64,000 nucleotides of DNA from Roseomonas sp. GTDB taxonomy: Bacteria > Pseudomonadota > Alphaproteobacteria > Acetobacterales > Acetobacteraceae. The translations under genes were made by a program, and so were the position numbers. Location of the stretch: positions 62,001 to 126,000 of the forward strand of contig JADCFA010000004.1 of the NCBI GenBank assembly GCA_020249775.1, given 5' to 3'. The notes below the pieces were generated by a model that searched no databases, had not been told where the DNA came from, and saw nothing but the letters and a program-made list of their open reading frames with translations. Below are positions 63,405 through 64,000 of the stretch, piece by piece (position 1 is the stretch's first letter; each line of letters opens with the position of its first letter).

Positions 63405-64000
63405 ATGTCGCAGGTTCAGATCGCCCAATTCGGCGCAACCGCCATTGCCAGGCGCGTGCTGCGGGCTTCCGCTTCCGATCGTATCGCCCTGACCAGCGCT
63501 GGCTGCGCTTTTTACGCCATGCTGGCGCTATTTCCCGGCATTTTCCTCCTGATCTCGCTCTATGGCATGGTCTTCGACGCGGCGGCGGTGGAACCGCAGC
63601 TTGAAGTGCTGCGCGAATTGGTCCCCGAAGATACCTTTGAGATGATCGCAACGCGGGTGCATGATCTGGTGGAGGCGCCGCGCCCCCGCCTGGAATGGAG
63701 CGCGATCCTGAGCGCCGCCATCGCGATATGGAGCGCCTCTGCCGGTACGCGGGCGACTATCGGCGCGCTGAATATGGCGCATCATGTGGAAGAAACCCGG
63801 CCCTTTTTTCGCTACCATGCTTTGGCCATTGGGTTAACGCTGGCGGCGACCTTGGCTGCCGTGGTTGCGATTGCGGCGCTGGTCGCCTTGCCCGGCATTT
63901 TGGCGCTATTCGGCTTACCGGCGCTGCGCGCGCTGTCCTTGCGTGGGCTGTCGCTGCTCACGCTCTTGCTGCTGATCGGGCTTTCGCTCATGGCGGTGTA
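63405..64000 (+). CDS. YihY/BrkB (UPF0761) family membrane protein, 5' part
   Basis: The first 198 codons of a gene that runs off the right edge. AAGGGAG precedes the ATG. The N-terminus (RIALTSAGCAFYAMLALFPG IFLLISL) and later SAAIAIWSASAGTRATIGAL with NMAHHVEETRPFFRYHALAI are typical of the YihY/BrkB family; several hydrophobic helices are visible. These are inner-membrane proteins once miscalled ribonuclease BN; role unclear. Confidence 0.88.
   Translation, partial: MSQVQIAQFGATAIARRVLRASASDRIALTSAGCAFYAMLALFPGIFLLISLYGMVFDAAAVEPQLEVLRELVPEDTFEMIATRVHDLVEAPRPRLEWSAILSAAIAIWSASAGTRATIGALNMAHHVEETRPFFRYHALAIGLTLAATLAAVVAIAALVALPGILALFGLPALRALSLRGLSLLTLLLLIGLSLMAV

Overview
The window looks like the chromosome of a GC-rich alphaproteobacterium, most probably of the Acetobacteraceae (Roseomonas/Roseococcus type). 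This is an inference from gene content: the block eno - ftsB - pdhA - pdhB (with a fused lipoyl domain) - pdhC - lpdA - lipA - ratA, the block NDUFA12 - mlaD - DUF2155, and many orphan Bug/TctC-type solute receptors. Six such receptors and two complete TRAP transporters occur in 64 kb, with no TctA or TctB membrane partner, which points to a heterotroph living on many organic acids.

Layout. 1-4.0 kb: small secreted and lipoprotein genes, a low-GC ClpP-fold periplasmic protein, a PcaF-type thiolase and a Bug receptor. 4.8-6.2 kb: yggT-DUF167-folD, followed by a scar with an IS3 orfA remnant and a collapsed persulfide-dioxygenase-type gene. 6.8-15.2 kb: a Bug receptor, then a long leftward unit (TRAP dctPQM, uronate dehydrogenase, aldose epimerase, DUF2889, carboxymuconolactone-decarboxylase family, beta-hydroxyacid dehydrogenase, lactonase-like metallohydrolase) that reads as uptake and oxidation of a sugar acid. 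15.4-19.8 kb: amidase-cupin, facing a threonate-dehydrogenase-like/VOC/NHL unit that also holds a 28-codon membrane-peptide frame. 20.6-24.2 kb: DUF2155-mlaD-NDUFA12, a ribonucleotide reductase paralogue that has lost its catalytic core, and a RidA protein. 24.6-30.9 kb: an AT-rich abortive-infection-like gene, an EmrAB-type efflux pair, a TPR protein and a palindromic intergenic repeat.

30.9-42.5 kb is the housekeeping core: aldehyde dehydrogenase, enolase, a glycosyltransferase, FtsB and the pyruvate dehydrogenase-lipoate operon. 42.5-49.7 kb holds a Bug receptor, an amidohydrolase and a leftward five-gene unit (split ThDP decarboxylase, Bug receptor, D-2-hydroxyacid dehydrogenase, MmgE/PrpD) that resembles a sulfolactate-type pathway. 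At 49.8-52.6 kb the resident arfB gene is split. Between its two ends lie a complete foreign arfB, an arsR and an ArsO-like flavoprotein with different codon use. 52.6-64 kb: HU, two divergent Bug receptors, a DsbA/FrnE protein, tRNA-Val(GAC), a PagL-like barrel, a second TRAP system with a maleate isomerase family enzyme and a solute-binding-like protein, and small membrane and RNA-modification genes. The window ends inside a YihY/BrkB gene.

Best candidates for something undescribed: the core-less ribonucleotide reductase paralogue, the arfB island, the sulfolactate-like operon, the triple CPSG-GYC secreted protein and the AbiJ-like gene. No CRISPR array, rRNA or complete insertion sequence was seen.
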